Assembly: GCA_041583135.1 (NCBI GenBank)
Contig: JBFHGJ010000070.1
Span: 1-29,336, forward strand
DNA from: JABSOG01 sp041583135
GTDB taxonomy: Bacteria > Pseudomonadota > Gammaproteobacteria > Enterobacterales > Alteromonadaceae
Direction of reading: 5' to 3'
DNA: 29,336 bases
The notes beneath the pieces are model-generated. The model was not told where the DNA came from, ran no database searches, and saw only the letters and a list, made by a program, of their open reading frames with translations. Positions within the stretch are counted from its first letter, which is position 1. Every line of letters starts with the position of its first letter. Positions 6,661-14,850 of this stretch are shown piece by piece. Both the position numbers and the translations under genes were made by a program.

Positions 6661-6688
6661 TTGGCTCAGCCAGTTTTGACTGAGCCAA
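6661..6688. repeat. Inverted repeat in the 6534-6745 intergenic stretch
   Basis: TTGGCTCAG and CTGAGCCAA form a 9 bp stem around a ten-base loop, which itself can extend by CA/TG. Neither strand has a T tract after it, so it is not a convincing terminator. It stands between the hypothetical gene ending at 6746 and the DGPF operon promoter. Nothing else is evident in this interval apart from that promoter. Confidence 0.5.
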
Positions 6689-6745
6689 TGACAAATAATT
6701 GCTAATTCTCTCGTGGAACAGCCCAAGGGGCAAAATAGACATCGA

Positions 6746-7057
6746 TCATTTTTCGGCAATAGAACCTAGCTCGGCTGTGTGCTGTAAAATTTCAAAATAT
6801 TGACCTATAAGTTCCTTGGGTACGCCTTCACAGTAATAGTATCTGTCGCTCATCCTTTGTTTAGCTTTCGGGTGTTTGATTTGAGCTTGCTTTGGTGCTT
6901 CAGGCTCGTTGGGTGCTTGTATCGATTGGGTAAAGGCTAGATAGCCAATAGTCGCGAGGATAAGTAGAGCGGAAATGACAAGCTGTATTTTTTCATAAGA
7001 GTGACTTTTTATCTTTGGTTTATTTATCGGTGCAAAGCGAGCAAATTGTAAACGCAA
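6746..7057 (-). CDS. Hypothetical single-pass membrane protein
   Basis: A 103-residue product that I do not recognise. It has a short basic N-terminus, one membrane segment at about residues 24-42 (IQLVISALLILATIGYLAF), a Pro/Lys/Ala-rich linker, and a soluble tail with MSDRYYYCEGVPKELIGQYF. The start used is a TTG at 7057, because no in-frame ATG occurs before the membrane segment and no clear ribosome binding site is visible, so the exact start is uncertain. The orientation predicted by the positive N-terminus puts the tail outside the cytoplasm. It stands alone between the sigma operon and the ABC operon. The 112 bases upstream (7058-7169) show no feature I can name. Confidence 0.5.
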   Translation of the reverse strand: MRLQFARFAPINKPKIKSHSYEKIQLVISALLILATIGYLAFTQSIQAPNEPEAPKQAQIKHPKAKQRMSDRYYYCEGVPKELIGQYFEILQHTAELGSIAEK

Positions 7058-7169
7058 TTTTATTGTGATGTAAATACCTATTTTATGTTTTTACCCTTCT
7101 ATGGTATTAAACCAGTGGGCCATATTTAAGTACCTTTAATTTCAAACTCTGACACCAAAATAATAGGGA

Positions 7170-9269
7170 CTATGGGTGAGCGACGATGATCACTGTTTTA
7201 CAGTGTTTTTCGAGGCATTTTAATACTCGGCCAATGTTGATTGGGTCGAGCGAGGCGAGGGATTCGTCGAGGATCAACAGGTCGGGGTTTTGCAGTATGG
7301 CTCTGGCGATATAGACCCGACTTTTTTCGCCGTGGGACAGGCTCCAGCCCATTTCGCCGACCACTTGCATCAGTTCTGCGGGCATTTTTTCCAGTAATTC
7401 GCCAAGACCCAGTTCGATGCAGATCTGTCTGGCTTGAGTGAGCTGTTCAGGTTCGGCTGGCCATTGGGTGCCCAGTAAAAGGTTGTAGGCTAGGGTTTCT
7501 GTAAACAGGAAGTTTTCATGATATTGCGGCACCATCACAACTTTTTGTCGCCACTTTTTGGCGCTCACCATATTTTGCTCGACGCCTTTGAGCAGTATGC
7601 TGCCTCTATTGGGCTGTCGCACGCCACTCAGTAGTGAAATTAAGGTGGACTTACCGCTGCCTGAGCGTCCTTCAACAATGATTTTATCTCCCTGCATCAC
7701 GCTTAGGGAGCACCCATCGAGCACTGGCTCTTGGCGGTTGGGATATTGATAGCCGATATCCCTTAGTTCTAACAGTCGGTTGTTTTGGTTGCTCTGGTCA
7801 CTGGGAAACTCAACTTCACTTTTAATGTGTTTTATTTGAGGGCTATCAAGCACTGGTGCGATGGTTGTCCATGCCACTAAAACGCGGATCACTTGTAAAT
7901 ATATAGAGGAAAGCTGAGCTATTGCGCCGGATATCATTAACCAAATACCAGCCCCTGCGGGTAGATTTACCATGTTGGTATTGGTTGCAAATCCGAGTAA
8001 CACAATACCGATACCCAATACGTTCCAGCCTGAGGGGATCAGGCCATAAATGACTTGTAGTGCGTCGCGGCGTTTTTGTAGGGAAATATAGTTAAGGAGC
8101 TTTTGGTCTTCTTCTATGTGACGCAGTTTGGCCAGCTGCTGCACTTTGCGGGTGCGCTGGCCTATCATCAGTTCTGCCAATGAATGGGTTAGGCCGAGTC
8201 TGCCTTGGGTCCATTGCAGCTCTATTCGATAGAGCTGCCACATCACCGCTAGCATGAGCAGGCCAATGACGACAGATGCCAGCAATAGTCCCCATAAATT
8301 TAGCGTCAATAGGGTTATAAAGGCCAGCAGTAAGGTTACTACGGTGCCTAGGCTGCTTAAGACGAGATTTATGCTAGCCGATTCAAATTGTCCTGACTCA
8401 TAGCATCTGGTGAGCAAATGACAGGGGCCATCGGCTTTGGCTTTGGCAAGCGGCATATCGGTCATACCCATCAGCATACGCCGCTTGATCTGAGCACTGA
8501 GCATTATACTCAGTTCGGATTGCTTTTTGCGGGTATAAAGTCTCGCTACCACAAAGCCTCCGAGCAAAACCAACCAAATGCTGAGCCAATCGCTGCCAGC
8601 GTGCCCTGCCAGTATGCCGCTGCCTAACACAAACCAAGAGGCAATAAAAAAGCTTTGTACGCTGATAAGCCCAAACACAAAGCCCGCGAGATAACGCCAA
8701 AGTCCTTGGCTTTTCAATTGCGCTAAGATACTTGGTCGCTCTTTTGGACTGATATTCCAAATGGTGTTGATTTTGGCGCCTGACATCATGGAGATAAAAA
8801 GCTTGCGATACAGCGCGTCACTCAGACCATCAATTGAGGCTTCAAACCGCGACAGTATATGCTCAATGCCACCTTGGCTGCGGATCTTTAAGCTATGGAT
8901 CACCGCATCGATAAATTGTCGATGAGAGAGCTTGGTTTGGTTACCATCCGGCGCGATGACGATAAGGTTGCGTCTTGAGGATTTGGCGACGACCAGATAA
9001 TGGTTTTGCTCCTCGCCAGCCAAGGCAATAACGCTCGCTCCCAATTTGGTCGTATTGCTCAAAAGGGAGGACAAATTCATTGATACTCTCTCACATTGCA
9101 TGTCAATCTGTTCGCAATGTTGATTAAACCATTGATTGGGAGAGGTATTTAGCTCTATGTCTCTTAATGGCTCGGCAAGACTTTTGTCGCCGCCAAGTTT
9201 AATGCCGAGCTTTGATAGGCCCTGATGGAGATTATCCTGTTGCCACAGCAGTGCGCTTAATGGATTCAA
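7170..9269 (-). CDS. ABC half-transporter with inactive C39-like N-terminal domain
   Basis: This 699-residue protein combines a soluble N-terminal domain (about 1-180), a six-helix ABC exporter membrane domain (about 185-475) and a nucleotide-binding domain (about 498-699). The N-terminus aligns with a C39 peptidase: NHYLVVAKS...LIVIAPDG mirrors the His and Asp blocks of its neighbour, but no cysteine nucleophile is present, so it is probably a substrate-docking domain. ATPase motifs are Walker A GRSGSGKST (534-542), signature LSHGEKS (644-650, with His for the usual Gly), Walker B LLILDES with E669, and H698. The protein ends one residue after H698, shorter than usual. It starts at TTG, whose TTGA overlaps the stop of the upstream gene; GGAGGTGGAG just upstream supports this start. 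It probably forms a heterodimer with the next protein. Confidence 0.86.
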   Translation of the reverse strand: MNPLSALLWQQDNLHQGLSKLGIKLGGDKSLAEPLRDIELNTSPNQWFNQHCEQIDMQCERVSMNLSSLLSNTTKLGASVIALAGEEQNHYLVVAKSSRRNLIVIAPDGNQTKLSHRQFIDAVIHSLKIRSQGGIEHILSRFEASIDGLSDALYRKLFISMMSGAKINTIWNISPKERPSILAQLKSQGLWRYLAGFVFGLISVQSFFIASWFVLGSGILAGHAGSDWLSIWLVLLGGFVVARLYTRKKQSELSIMLSAQIKRRMLMGMTDMPLAKAKADGPCHLLTRCYESGQFESASINLVLSSLGTVVTLLLAFITLLTLNLWGLLLASVVIGLLMLAVMWQLYRIELQWTQGRLGLTHSLAELMIGQRTRKVQQLAKLRHIEEDQKLLNYISLQKRRDALQVIYGLIPSGWNVLGIGIVLLGFATNTNMVNLPAGAGIWLMISGAIAQLSSIYLQVIRVLVAWTTIAPVLDSPQIKHIKSEVEFPSDQSNQNNRLLELRDIGYQYPNRQEPVLDGCSLSVMQGDKIIVEGRSGSGKSTLISLLSGVRQPNRGSILLKGVEQNMVSAKKWRQKVVMVPQYHENFLFTETLAYNLLLGTQWPAEPEQLTQARQICIELGLGELLEKMPAELMQVVGEMGWSLSHGEKSRVYIARAILQNPDLLILDESLASLDPINIGRVLKCLEKHCKTVIIVAHP

Positions 9270-11986
9270 CGCTCCACCTCCACGGCTGTGCCAAGGTGGT
9301 CACCGCTCGCTTGGTTGATGTTGCCATTTGCGACTTTGATACGGCGCCATCGACCACTACCAAGCCAATCCTGCGCGACTTGGGTTTCTTGCTCAAGCAG
9401 TTGCTTGAATGCTCCACCTTGTGACAGCAATTGCTGTGGCGAACCCTGTTGCACTATGGCGCCATCGTCAAGCACCACAACTCGGTCGAATTGTTTGGCT
9501 TCTTCAACATCGTGGATCACACATACTAAGGTCATGCTTTGCCACTTCTTGCGCACGGTCGTCATCAGTTGCACTCTAGTGGACTTGTCGAGACCGCGAA
9601 ACGGCTCGTCGAGCAGCGCCAGTGTGACGTTTGGCTTGTTGAGCGCCCGCGCAAGGCGCACTCTTTGTCCTTCTCCACCAGATAACAGCGAGCCTGCTTC
9701 GCCGCAGTCACTATGTATACTGTCGGGTTGCCCTTCTATCAATGGCCATAAGTCGGCCTCATCAAGCACTTCGCCTAGGTGTCCGGTATGCCCGCTGCCG
9801 TAGCTAATGTTGTCGATAATCGAACGCTTAAACAGATACACCTGCGGGTCTAACCAAGCAGACTGTTGCCTTAGTTGCGCTATCTTGGCTGGAGAGTGCG
9901 GCGAGCCGTCAATCAGCAACTCTCCTTGCTCCAGCTGGGCAAAGCCTAGCAAACTGCTTAACAATGTTGATTTACCAGCACCAGAAGTGCCGACAATGGC
10001 AATGTGTTCACCGGCTCTTATCTCTAGGTCGATTTGTTTTAGAGCCACTTCGCCTGCCACACTAAACGAGGCTTGTTTAAATGTGATGCTGGTGGCAGCC
10101 TCTGGTTGCTTAGGTTCAGTGCTGAGTTGTTGTGCTTGTTCTATCGGATCTTCACTGGCGCTTAACGGTTCTTGCAGCCGCAAAATGATGTTTCTTACCA
10201 TCGGCGTCTGTTGCACGACAACGAACAGCGCTTCAGCCTTACCGGGTAAAAGCAACAACCAGTAAACCATTAGAATATTGGGTGCCACTAAGGTGTTTTG
10301 GTTGACACTCATGGCGATAATAACGGCGGCAAAGCCGTAGGTGAGTATGTCTTGGGCAAAAGAAAAGGCCAGAGTGGTTTTACGTTGAGCGTCTGCCGCT
10401 CTTGCCCAGCGGGTTAACGATTGTTGTTGTTCACTGAGGACGGTTGCCTCGCCGCTATGCACTTTAACGGTGAACAAGCCCAATAGGGCATTGGCGTAAT
10501 GGCGCGTTAAGGTGCCGCTGAGCGTGCGCGTATTGAGGTCTTTTTGTGCGACAAAATGCTGCGCAATTAAAGGCATGAGCAGACAAACCACGACAAATAG
10601 ACTCAGCCATAAGGCAAGCTCTGGTGCCAAATAAATTAGCCCGGCAAAAACCAACAAAACCACGCATAGCGCTTGGATAAACTCAACGACCAAAGCGGGA
10701 ATATCTTCTATCGCGGCAACGGCATGGCTACGTTCAATCAGGTCCGATAACAAGCGGCTGGTAAAATAACTGTCTTTGAGTTTGGGGAGCTTTTCATAAA
10801 GGGCAATTCGAAACTGATCTTCTAGCCGCCTAGAGAGTTTTTGCACGCTTAACTGTAATGGTACGTTGACAACGGCTATGCCTGCGACGATAAAAAATAC
10901 GACGATGGCGATCTGTGCCCGCAGTGGTCCGGGTGCCAGCAGATTGTCGAACTCAAACAGCATCTTAAAGGCGACGGCCTGCGCAGTGGTGGTAATACTT
11001 ACCAACAGGGCTGAAAGCAAGATCACTGTCGGGCTGATGGTGCCTGCGGTTTTAATAAATGACCAAATGCTGGCGAAAGGCGAAACATTCGATGTAGCAA
11101 GCGCCTGTGCCAAGTTGTCGGTAGTGGTATCGGACGGTTCTCGTCGCTCTGATATGGCTTCGGTGGGAGAGAGCTTTAGGATCAAAGCGCCGCAAAAAAA
11201 CAGGTTATCTTGTGGCGTTTCGTCTTGCTCAACTAAGGCGTCGGCATACCACGGTTGTACAGGACGTATGGTCCATAGGTGGCTTGGAATGATATCAAAC
11301 CAATTATCTGGGTCACTTTGGTTGAGTTGGGCAAATAACTCTTGAAAGAGTTTTTCCGCCATTTGCCCTTTGAATCGACTCTCTTGCTCGGTGAGCTGGG
11401 CAATGAAGCGCAATATGGCGTCGGCTTTGGCGCCGGTTTGCCAGTTGCTTTGAATATCTTGAGTCGATCGCGTGAAAAGCTCAGGATTAATGCCGAGACG
11501 CGTACATTGATGTGCCAAAAATTCTTCTCGTTGCCACTGTGCAAAGCATCCGAGCCAGTTGCTTTGGTCCATATGGTCGCTGTAAATATAGGGGTGGCTG
11601 TGGGCAAACTTATCGGCGCGTATCCAGTAGCGTCCCTGCGCCGGATCGACAATCTGCAAGTAGCGCCCGACTTTGCGCCAGATCACGACAAAATGTGCGA
11701 TATTGTTGCCGATATTGACCACTGCGATGGCTGGATACAGTGAATCGTCACCGTGACTGAGTTGCTCTGTTGGCACAATCATTTGATAGGCGTCAAAACC
11801 GATTTCACACAAAACTTCTTCAAGTCTGTCAATAGAGGTACCGTTGACATCGGTTTTACAAGTGTCGCGCAATTTTTCATAGTTGCTGGCAATACCAAAG
11901 CTATCGAGAATCGACTTAAGCGAGGCGACGCCACAATCCATATTGGAGGTTTGAACGACCTCTTTGGCAAAAAAACGGCGCTTCAT
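9266..11986 (-). CDS. C39 peptidase-containing ABC exporter with large insertion
   Basis: A 906-residue bacteriocin-type exporter. The N-terminal C39 peptidase has an intact active site: Q12 and C18 in VQTSNMDCGVASL, H98 in NIAHFVVIW and D114 in QIVDPAQG. Such domains cleave leader peptides, usually after Gly-Gly, during export. Between the peptidase and the membrane domain (first helices about 318-380) lies an extra segment of about 150-180 residues (roughly 135-305) that I do not recognise. The ATPase domain is complete: Walker A GTSGAGKST (666-674), LSGGEGQ (768-774), LLDEP with E794, and H825. The ATG at 11986 overlaps the HlyD stop in an ATGA, and the stop overlaps the next ABC gene. It probably exports a product of the divergent operon, but no GG-leader substrate is visible nearby. 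Confidence 0.9.
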   Translation of the reverse strand: MKRRFFAKEVVQTSNMDCGVASLKSILDSFGIASNYEKLRDTCKTDVNGTSIDRLEEVLCEIGFDAYQMIVPTEQLSHGDDSLYPAIAVVNIGNNIAHFVVIWRKVGRYLQIVDPAQGRYWIRADKFAHSHPYIYSDHMDQSNWLGCFAQWQREEFLAHQCTRLGINPELFTRSTQDIQSNWQTGAKADAILRFIAQLTEQESRFKGQMAEKLFQELFAQLNQSDPDNWFDIIPSHLWTIRPVQPWYADALVEQDETPQDNLFFCGALILKLSPTEAISERREPSDTTTDNLAQALATSNVSPFASIWSFIKTAGTISPTVILLSALLVSITTTAQAVAFKMLFEFDNLLAPGPLRAQIAIVVFFIVAGIAVVNVPLQLSVQKLSRRLEDQFRIALYEKLPKLKDSYFTSRLLSDLIERSHAVAAIEDIPALVVEFIQALCVVLLVFAGLIYLAPELALWLSLFVVVCLLMPLIAQHFVAQKDLNTRTLSGTLTRHYANALLGLFTVKVHSGEATVLSEQQQSLTRWARAADAQRKTTLAFSFAQDILTYGFAAVIIAMSVNQNTLVAPNILMVYWLLLLPGKAEALFVVVQQTPMVRNIILRLQEPLSASEDPIEQAQQLSTEPKQPEAATSITFKQASFSVAGEVALKQIDLEIRAGEHIAIVGTSGAGKSTLLSSLLGFAQLEQGELLIDGSPHSPAKIAQLRQQSAWLDPQVYLFKRSIIDNISYGSGHTGHLGEVLDEADLWPLIEGQPDSIHSDCGEAGSLLSGGEGQRVRLARALNKPNVTLALLDEPFRGLDKSTRVQLMTTVRKKWQSMTLVCVIHDVEEAKQFDRVVVLDDGAIVQQGSPQQLLSQGGAFKQLLEQETQVAQDWLGSGRWRRIKVANGNINQASGDHLGTAVEVER

Positions 11987-13146
11987 GAGGCGTTTTTGCC
12001 CGCGAGTTTTTTATCTACGGCATTGAGCAGCAGCATCAAAGGTGCCAGAGATTCGGTTTTGACTTCAACGGTGACCGGTTGGCCGTAAGTCAGTGGAATG
12101 TTGGTGTCGTTAGGACTGTCGAGGTTGAGCAGTACGGTCACATGTTGAGCATCCCCTTGTTTGGCAACTTGGCTGACGGTGGCCGATAGGGTGCCGTATT
12201 GACGCCAAGCAAAGCCATCGACCTGTACCCGAGCAGGCTGTCCTTTGGCGATGTGACCAATGGCATCGGCGGCTTTAAAGCGGGTTTGCAACAACCAACC
12301 GGAACCATCTGAAATGGTCGCTAGCCGCTGCCCTTTGCTTACTTTGTTACCTAATACCAATTCTTTGAGCTGTACTACCTCACCCGCTTTGCTGGCATAA
12401 AGCCGGTATTTTTCCAGTTCTAGCTCGGCTTGCTCAATGGCTTTTTGCAGCTGCTCGGCATTGTCTTTGAGGTCGGTCAGTTGGCTATTGATTTGACTTA
12501 GGGCCAAGTCTCTTTCACGTTCATTGGCAGGGAGTTGGCGGTTTTTGTTGTCAAGGGTGATGCGGTAGACCTCGGTGGCCGATTGCGCTCTGACTACTTC
12601 AAGGTTTTGTTTGAGCAAGTCCATCTCTGCCACGGCTGAAGTTTTGGCCAGTTTTTTCATGCGCTGCTCAATGTTGATTTGAGTTTGCAGCACTTTTTGC
12701 GCTTGGCGCAGTTGCGCTTCGGTTTGACCTATCTCATTTTTCAAGCTGGTACTGAGTAGCTGATATTTTTGTTGGGTCAACAGGCTTTGTTCGCTCAAGA
12801 TACGTTGTTGTTGTCGGTTGGCATTGAGTTCGTTTTGCAGCTTGGTCAGTTGCAATTTGGCTTTATCGTCTTTGAGTTGAAGCAGCAGTTGGCCTTTCTT
12901 TACCTGTTCGCCAAGGCTCAGATAGATGGCATCTATGGTGCCATCGACTTCGGGTTCGAGCTCTAAGGTGCCGCTTTGGGTTTTTATTACGCCGCTAACG
13001 GATGTGCGGTAGATATCGATGTCACCACTGACCGCCCATATTAGCAAGCTGGCGAGAAAGCACAGTAAAATGAGGTGAACAATGTCCAAGCGTGTAGAAA
13101 GTTGTTGTTCAAGCGCGCGTTTTGAGTCTTCGAATGCGATGGCCAT
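11983..13146 (-). CDS. HlyD-family membrane fusion protein
   Basis: A 387-residue periplasmic adaptor that would link the ABC pair to an outer-membrane channel. It has a short cytoplasmic N-terminus, one membrane helix (about residues 23-41, VHLILLCFLASLLIWAVSG), a biotinyl-lipoyl half (LEPEVDGTIDAIYLSLGEQV), and a long coiled coil rich in Gln, Leu and Glu (about 95-255). The second lipoyl half (SKAGEVVQLKELVLGNKVSKGQRL) and a beta-barrel end follow. I chose the ATG at 13146 over the upstream TTG at 13233, because the extra 29 residues look like promoter DNA and a near-perfect palindrome lies within them. It is the first gene of the HlyD-ABC-ABC operon. No outer-membrane TolC partner is in the window. 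Confidence 0.88.
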   Translation of the reverse strand: MAIAFEDSKRALEQQLSTRLDIVHLILLCFLASLLIWAVSGDIDIYRTSVSGVIKTQSGTLELEPEVDGTIDAIYLSLGEQVKKGQLLLQLKDDKAKLQLTKLQNELNANRQQQRILSEQSLLTQQKYQLLSTSLKNEIGQTEAQLRQAQKVLQTQINIEQRMKKLAKTSAVAEMDLLKQNLEVVRAQSATEVYRITLDNKNRQLPANERERDLALSQINSQLTDLKDNAEQLQKAIEQAELELEKYRLYASKAGEVVQLKELVLGNKVSKGQRLATISDGSGWLLQTRFKAADAIGHIAKGQPARVQVDGFAWRQYGTLSATVSQVAKQGDAQHVTVLLNLDSPNDTNIPLTYGQPVTVEVKTESLAPLMLLLNAVDKKLAGKNAS

Positions 13147-13172
13147 ATTGATGTTTTTATTTGATTTTACAA

Positions 13173-13191
13173 ACACATGTATAGCATGTGT
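13173..13191. promoter_or_regulatory. Palindrome upstream of the hlyD-ABC operon, possible operator
   Basis: ACACATG and CATGTGT flank a five-base centre (TATAG), a perfect 7+7 inverted repeat ending 27 bases before the HlyD ATG. On the minus strand it contains CTATACA, which could serve as a -10 box, so a dimeric regulator bound here would block or shape transcription. No good -35 is evident at the right distance. Confidence 0.5.
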
Positions 13192-13251
13192 GGGACAAAA
13201 GATAAATGATTTGGGAAAAAGCCAAATGCGCAAAATCCAAACTGCTTAAAT

Positions 13252-13280
13252 TTGCGGCACTGAGCGGTTTCTGATATAGT
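13252..13280 (+). promoter_or_regulatory. Sigma-70-type promoter for the thioesterase operon
   Basis: TTGCGG (13252-13257) and TATAGT (13275-13280) are 17 bases apart, on the plus strand. Transcription would start near 13287 and leave a leader of about 84 bases carrying a CCTCG/CGAGG hairpin (about 13297-13317) and the palindrome at 13330-13351. The two operons diverge from this intergenic region. Confidence 0.6.
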
Positions 13281-13329
13281 GCGCCACCGTTGTTGCCTCG
13301 GGACGGGCTCGCGAGGTTATTGTTTGATT

Positions 13330-13351
13330 AACCTAAACTTAGGTTCAGGTT
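13330..13351. promoter_or_regulatory. Operator-like inverted repeat, MerR-box-like
   Basis: The 22 bases have the form AACCT-N-AAC, four central bases, then GTT-N-AGGTT, an inverted repeat with 16 of 20 outer positions paired. The spacing and wording recall MerR-family boxes that sit inside an over-long spacer. TTGATT (13324-13329) lies immediately upstream and TTATAT (13350-13355) follows after 20 bases, compatible with such a promoter. A start there would leave almost no leader before the ATG at 13371, which argues against it, so a plain operator in the leader is equally possible. No regulator gene lies in the window. Confidence 0.45.
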
Positions 13352-13370
13352 ATATAGGAATGCATTGATA

Positions 13371-14153
13371 ATGCCGAATTTATATAAAAATCCATGGTTT
13401 CATATCAAAAAGCCAGCGCCTAACGCGACGATGCGTTTGTTTTGTTTTCCCTATGCCGGTGGCAGTGCCCAAGTTTTCCAAAACTGGCATCAAAGTTTAC
13501 CTCAGGAAATTGAGGTTATTGGTGTGCAGTATCCCGGCCGCAACAGCCGCTTTGCCGACCCTCTGATCGGTTGTTGCAATGAGATGGTTAAGGCCATCAT
13601 GCCCAATATTTTACCTGCGTTAGATAAGCCTTTTGTCTTTTTTGGTCACAGTAATGGTGGCTTGGTGAGTTTTGAACTGGCCAGAGCATTGCAGCAACGC
13701 GGAGTGACGACTCAACAGCATCATTTTATGTCGGCTAAGCGTGCTATCCATTTGCCAGAAATGAAGGCACCGGTTCACGCGTTGCCCCATGATGAGTTTA
13801 TTGCTGAGCTTGAAACCTTGGGTGGTACGCCACCTGAGGTGTTGAACAATCGTGAGTTGATGGAGTTATTTTTGCCGGTGCTACGTAACGACTTTAGTAT
13901 CAGCGAAACCTTTACCTATCAAGGCAGCCATAAACTCAATTGTTCTGCAACCATGCTCTATGGTGAGCAAGACAAAGAAGTGCCAGAAGCCGATGTGCTT
14001 AAGTGGCAAGAAATTGTCGCTAAGCCGACGGATAGCCGCAAATTCTCTGGTGGTCACTTCTTTATTCACCAGCAGACCGATGAAGTGTTGTCGTTCTTAA
14101 ATGACAAACTCAGCGGTATCTTAAATCAATTGGCCATTAAAGCGATGGCGTAA
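13371..14153 (+). CDS. Type II thioesterase (alpha/beta hydrolase)
   Basis: A 260-residue stand-alone thioesterase of the kind that removes stalled or mis-primed acyl groups from carrier proteins of NRPS/PKS lines. It has the N-terminal RLFCFPYAGGSA and GVQYPGRNSRF segments, the nucleophile elbow GHSNGG with S94 (Asn replacing the usual Met), the acid D201 in YGEQDKEVP, and H229 in GGHFFIH. The ATG at 13371 is used; a TTG six bases upstream is in frame and is better spaced from the AGGA site, so the start could be two codons earlier. No NRPS, PKS or carrier protein is in the window, so its acyl substrate is unknown. Its stop overlaps the next start by one base (TAATG). Confidence 0.9.
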   Translation: MPNLYKNPWFHIKKPAPNATMRLFCFPYAGGSAQVFQNWHQSLPQEIEVIGVQYPGRNSRFADPLIGCCNEMVKAIMPNILPALDKPFVFFGHSNGGLVSFELARALQQRGVTTQQHHFMSAKRAIHLPEMKAPVHALPHDEFIAELETLGGTPPEVLNNRELMELFLPVLRNDFSISETFTYQGSHKLNCSATMLYGEQDKEVPEADVLKWQEIVAKPTDSRKFSGGHFFIHQQTDEVLSFLNDKLSGILNQLAIKAMA

Positions 14154-14638
14154 TGCCTGAGATTGATGATAAGCAGCTGTCGATGCGCCCAGCCACTAAA
14201 GCTGACAGGCGCTTCGTCAGGTCGCTTTATTTCAGTTCTCGTTGCGCTGAAATGGCCCAAGTCCCTTGGGATGAAGCGCGCAAAAAGGCATTTTTAAAAT
14301 CTCAATTCGATTTACAACAAAAGCATTACGATAAAACTTACCCCAAAGCCGATAAGCAGATTGTGCTGTGGCAAAATCAGCCGGTCGGCTATCTTCATAC
14401 TCATTTTGCGCACAAAGATAAGCGGCTGCATTTGATTGATATCAGTCTGCTACCCGAGTGGCGTGGCCAAGGTGTCGGCAGCTGGCTGCTCGGCCTGCTA
14501 ATGGACAAAGCAACGGCCAAAAATGCGAAAATGTCGTTATATGTTCACCAATTGAATCCTGCAAAATCCCTTTATCTGCGTCTTGGGTTTGTCGAAGTCT
14601 CCAGCCAGCAAGGCAATCTTTACATGGAAACCCTCTAG
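14153..14638 (+). CDS. GNAT-family N-acetyltransferase
   Basis: A 161-residue acetyltransferase with the typical fold: an N-terminal RPATKADRRFVRSLYFSS segment, VGYLHTHF and LHLIDISLLPEWRGQGVG, whose R104-G109 region is the acetyl-CoA pyrophosphate loop (RGQGVG). It ends with YVHQLNPAKSLYLRLGFVEVSS, as in RimI-like proteins. The acceptor is unknown: amines, peptide N-termini and small molecules are all possible. It starts at the ATG of the TAATG junction with the thioesterase, so the two are surely co-translated. Confidence 0.88.
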   Translation: MPEIDDKQLSMRPATKADRRFVRSLYFSSRCAEMAQVPWDEARKKAFLKSQFDLQQKHYDKTYPKADKQIVLWQNQPVGYLHTHFAHKDKRLHLIDISLLPEWRGQGVGSWLLGLLMDKATAKNAKMSLYVHQLNPAKSLYLRLGFVEVSSQQGNLYMETL

Positions 14639-14725
14639 GCGACCTGTCCTTAAATCACTCCACTTAATTGACCAAAGACGGCTTGAACTCATCAAAAAAA
14701 AACAACCGTTTTAGGACCATTTCAC

Positions 14726-14753
14726 TTGTTATCCATGTATGTTCTACTACACT
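14726..14753 (+). promoter_or_regulatory. Possible internal promoter before the methyltransferase gene
   Basis: TTGTTA (14726-14731) and TACACT (14748-14753) lie 16 bases apart in the 212-base gap after the GNAT gene. Transcription would start near 14760. The gap otherwise holds an A+T-rich stretch and the hairpin at 14796-14822. Confidence 0.4.
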
Positions 14754-14795
14754 GGTACAGACTCGCTGAATAAAAAATAGCCAAAAATGGGAAAA

Positions 14796-14822
14796 GAACC
14801 GAGGAGCGCTCGGCCTTTGTTC
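14796..14822 (+). other. Hairpin in the leader of the methyltransferase gene
   Basis: CCGAG (14799-14803) and CTCGG (14809-14813) pair around GAGCG, and GAAC (14796) can pair further out with GTTC (14819-14822). It is followed by a few T residues with intervening C and G, so it could be a weak terminator of the thioesterase-GNAT transcript or a leader structure. It cannot be decided from sequence. Confidence 0.35.
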
Positions 14823-14850
14823 TTCAACAAAATAAAAAAGGTAGTTATCT

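Noticed and set aside
13147..13233. 29-residue N-terminal extension of the HlyD protein from a TTG
   Set aside because: The extension overlaps a palindrome and promoter-like DNA, lacks a ribosome binding site, and is not needed by the family; the ATG at 13146 is preferred.
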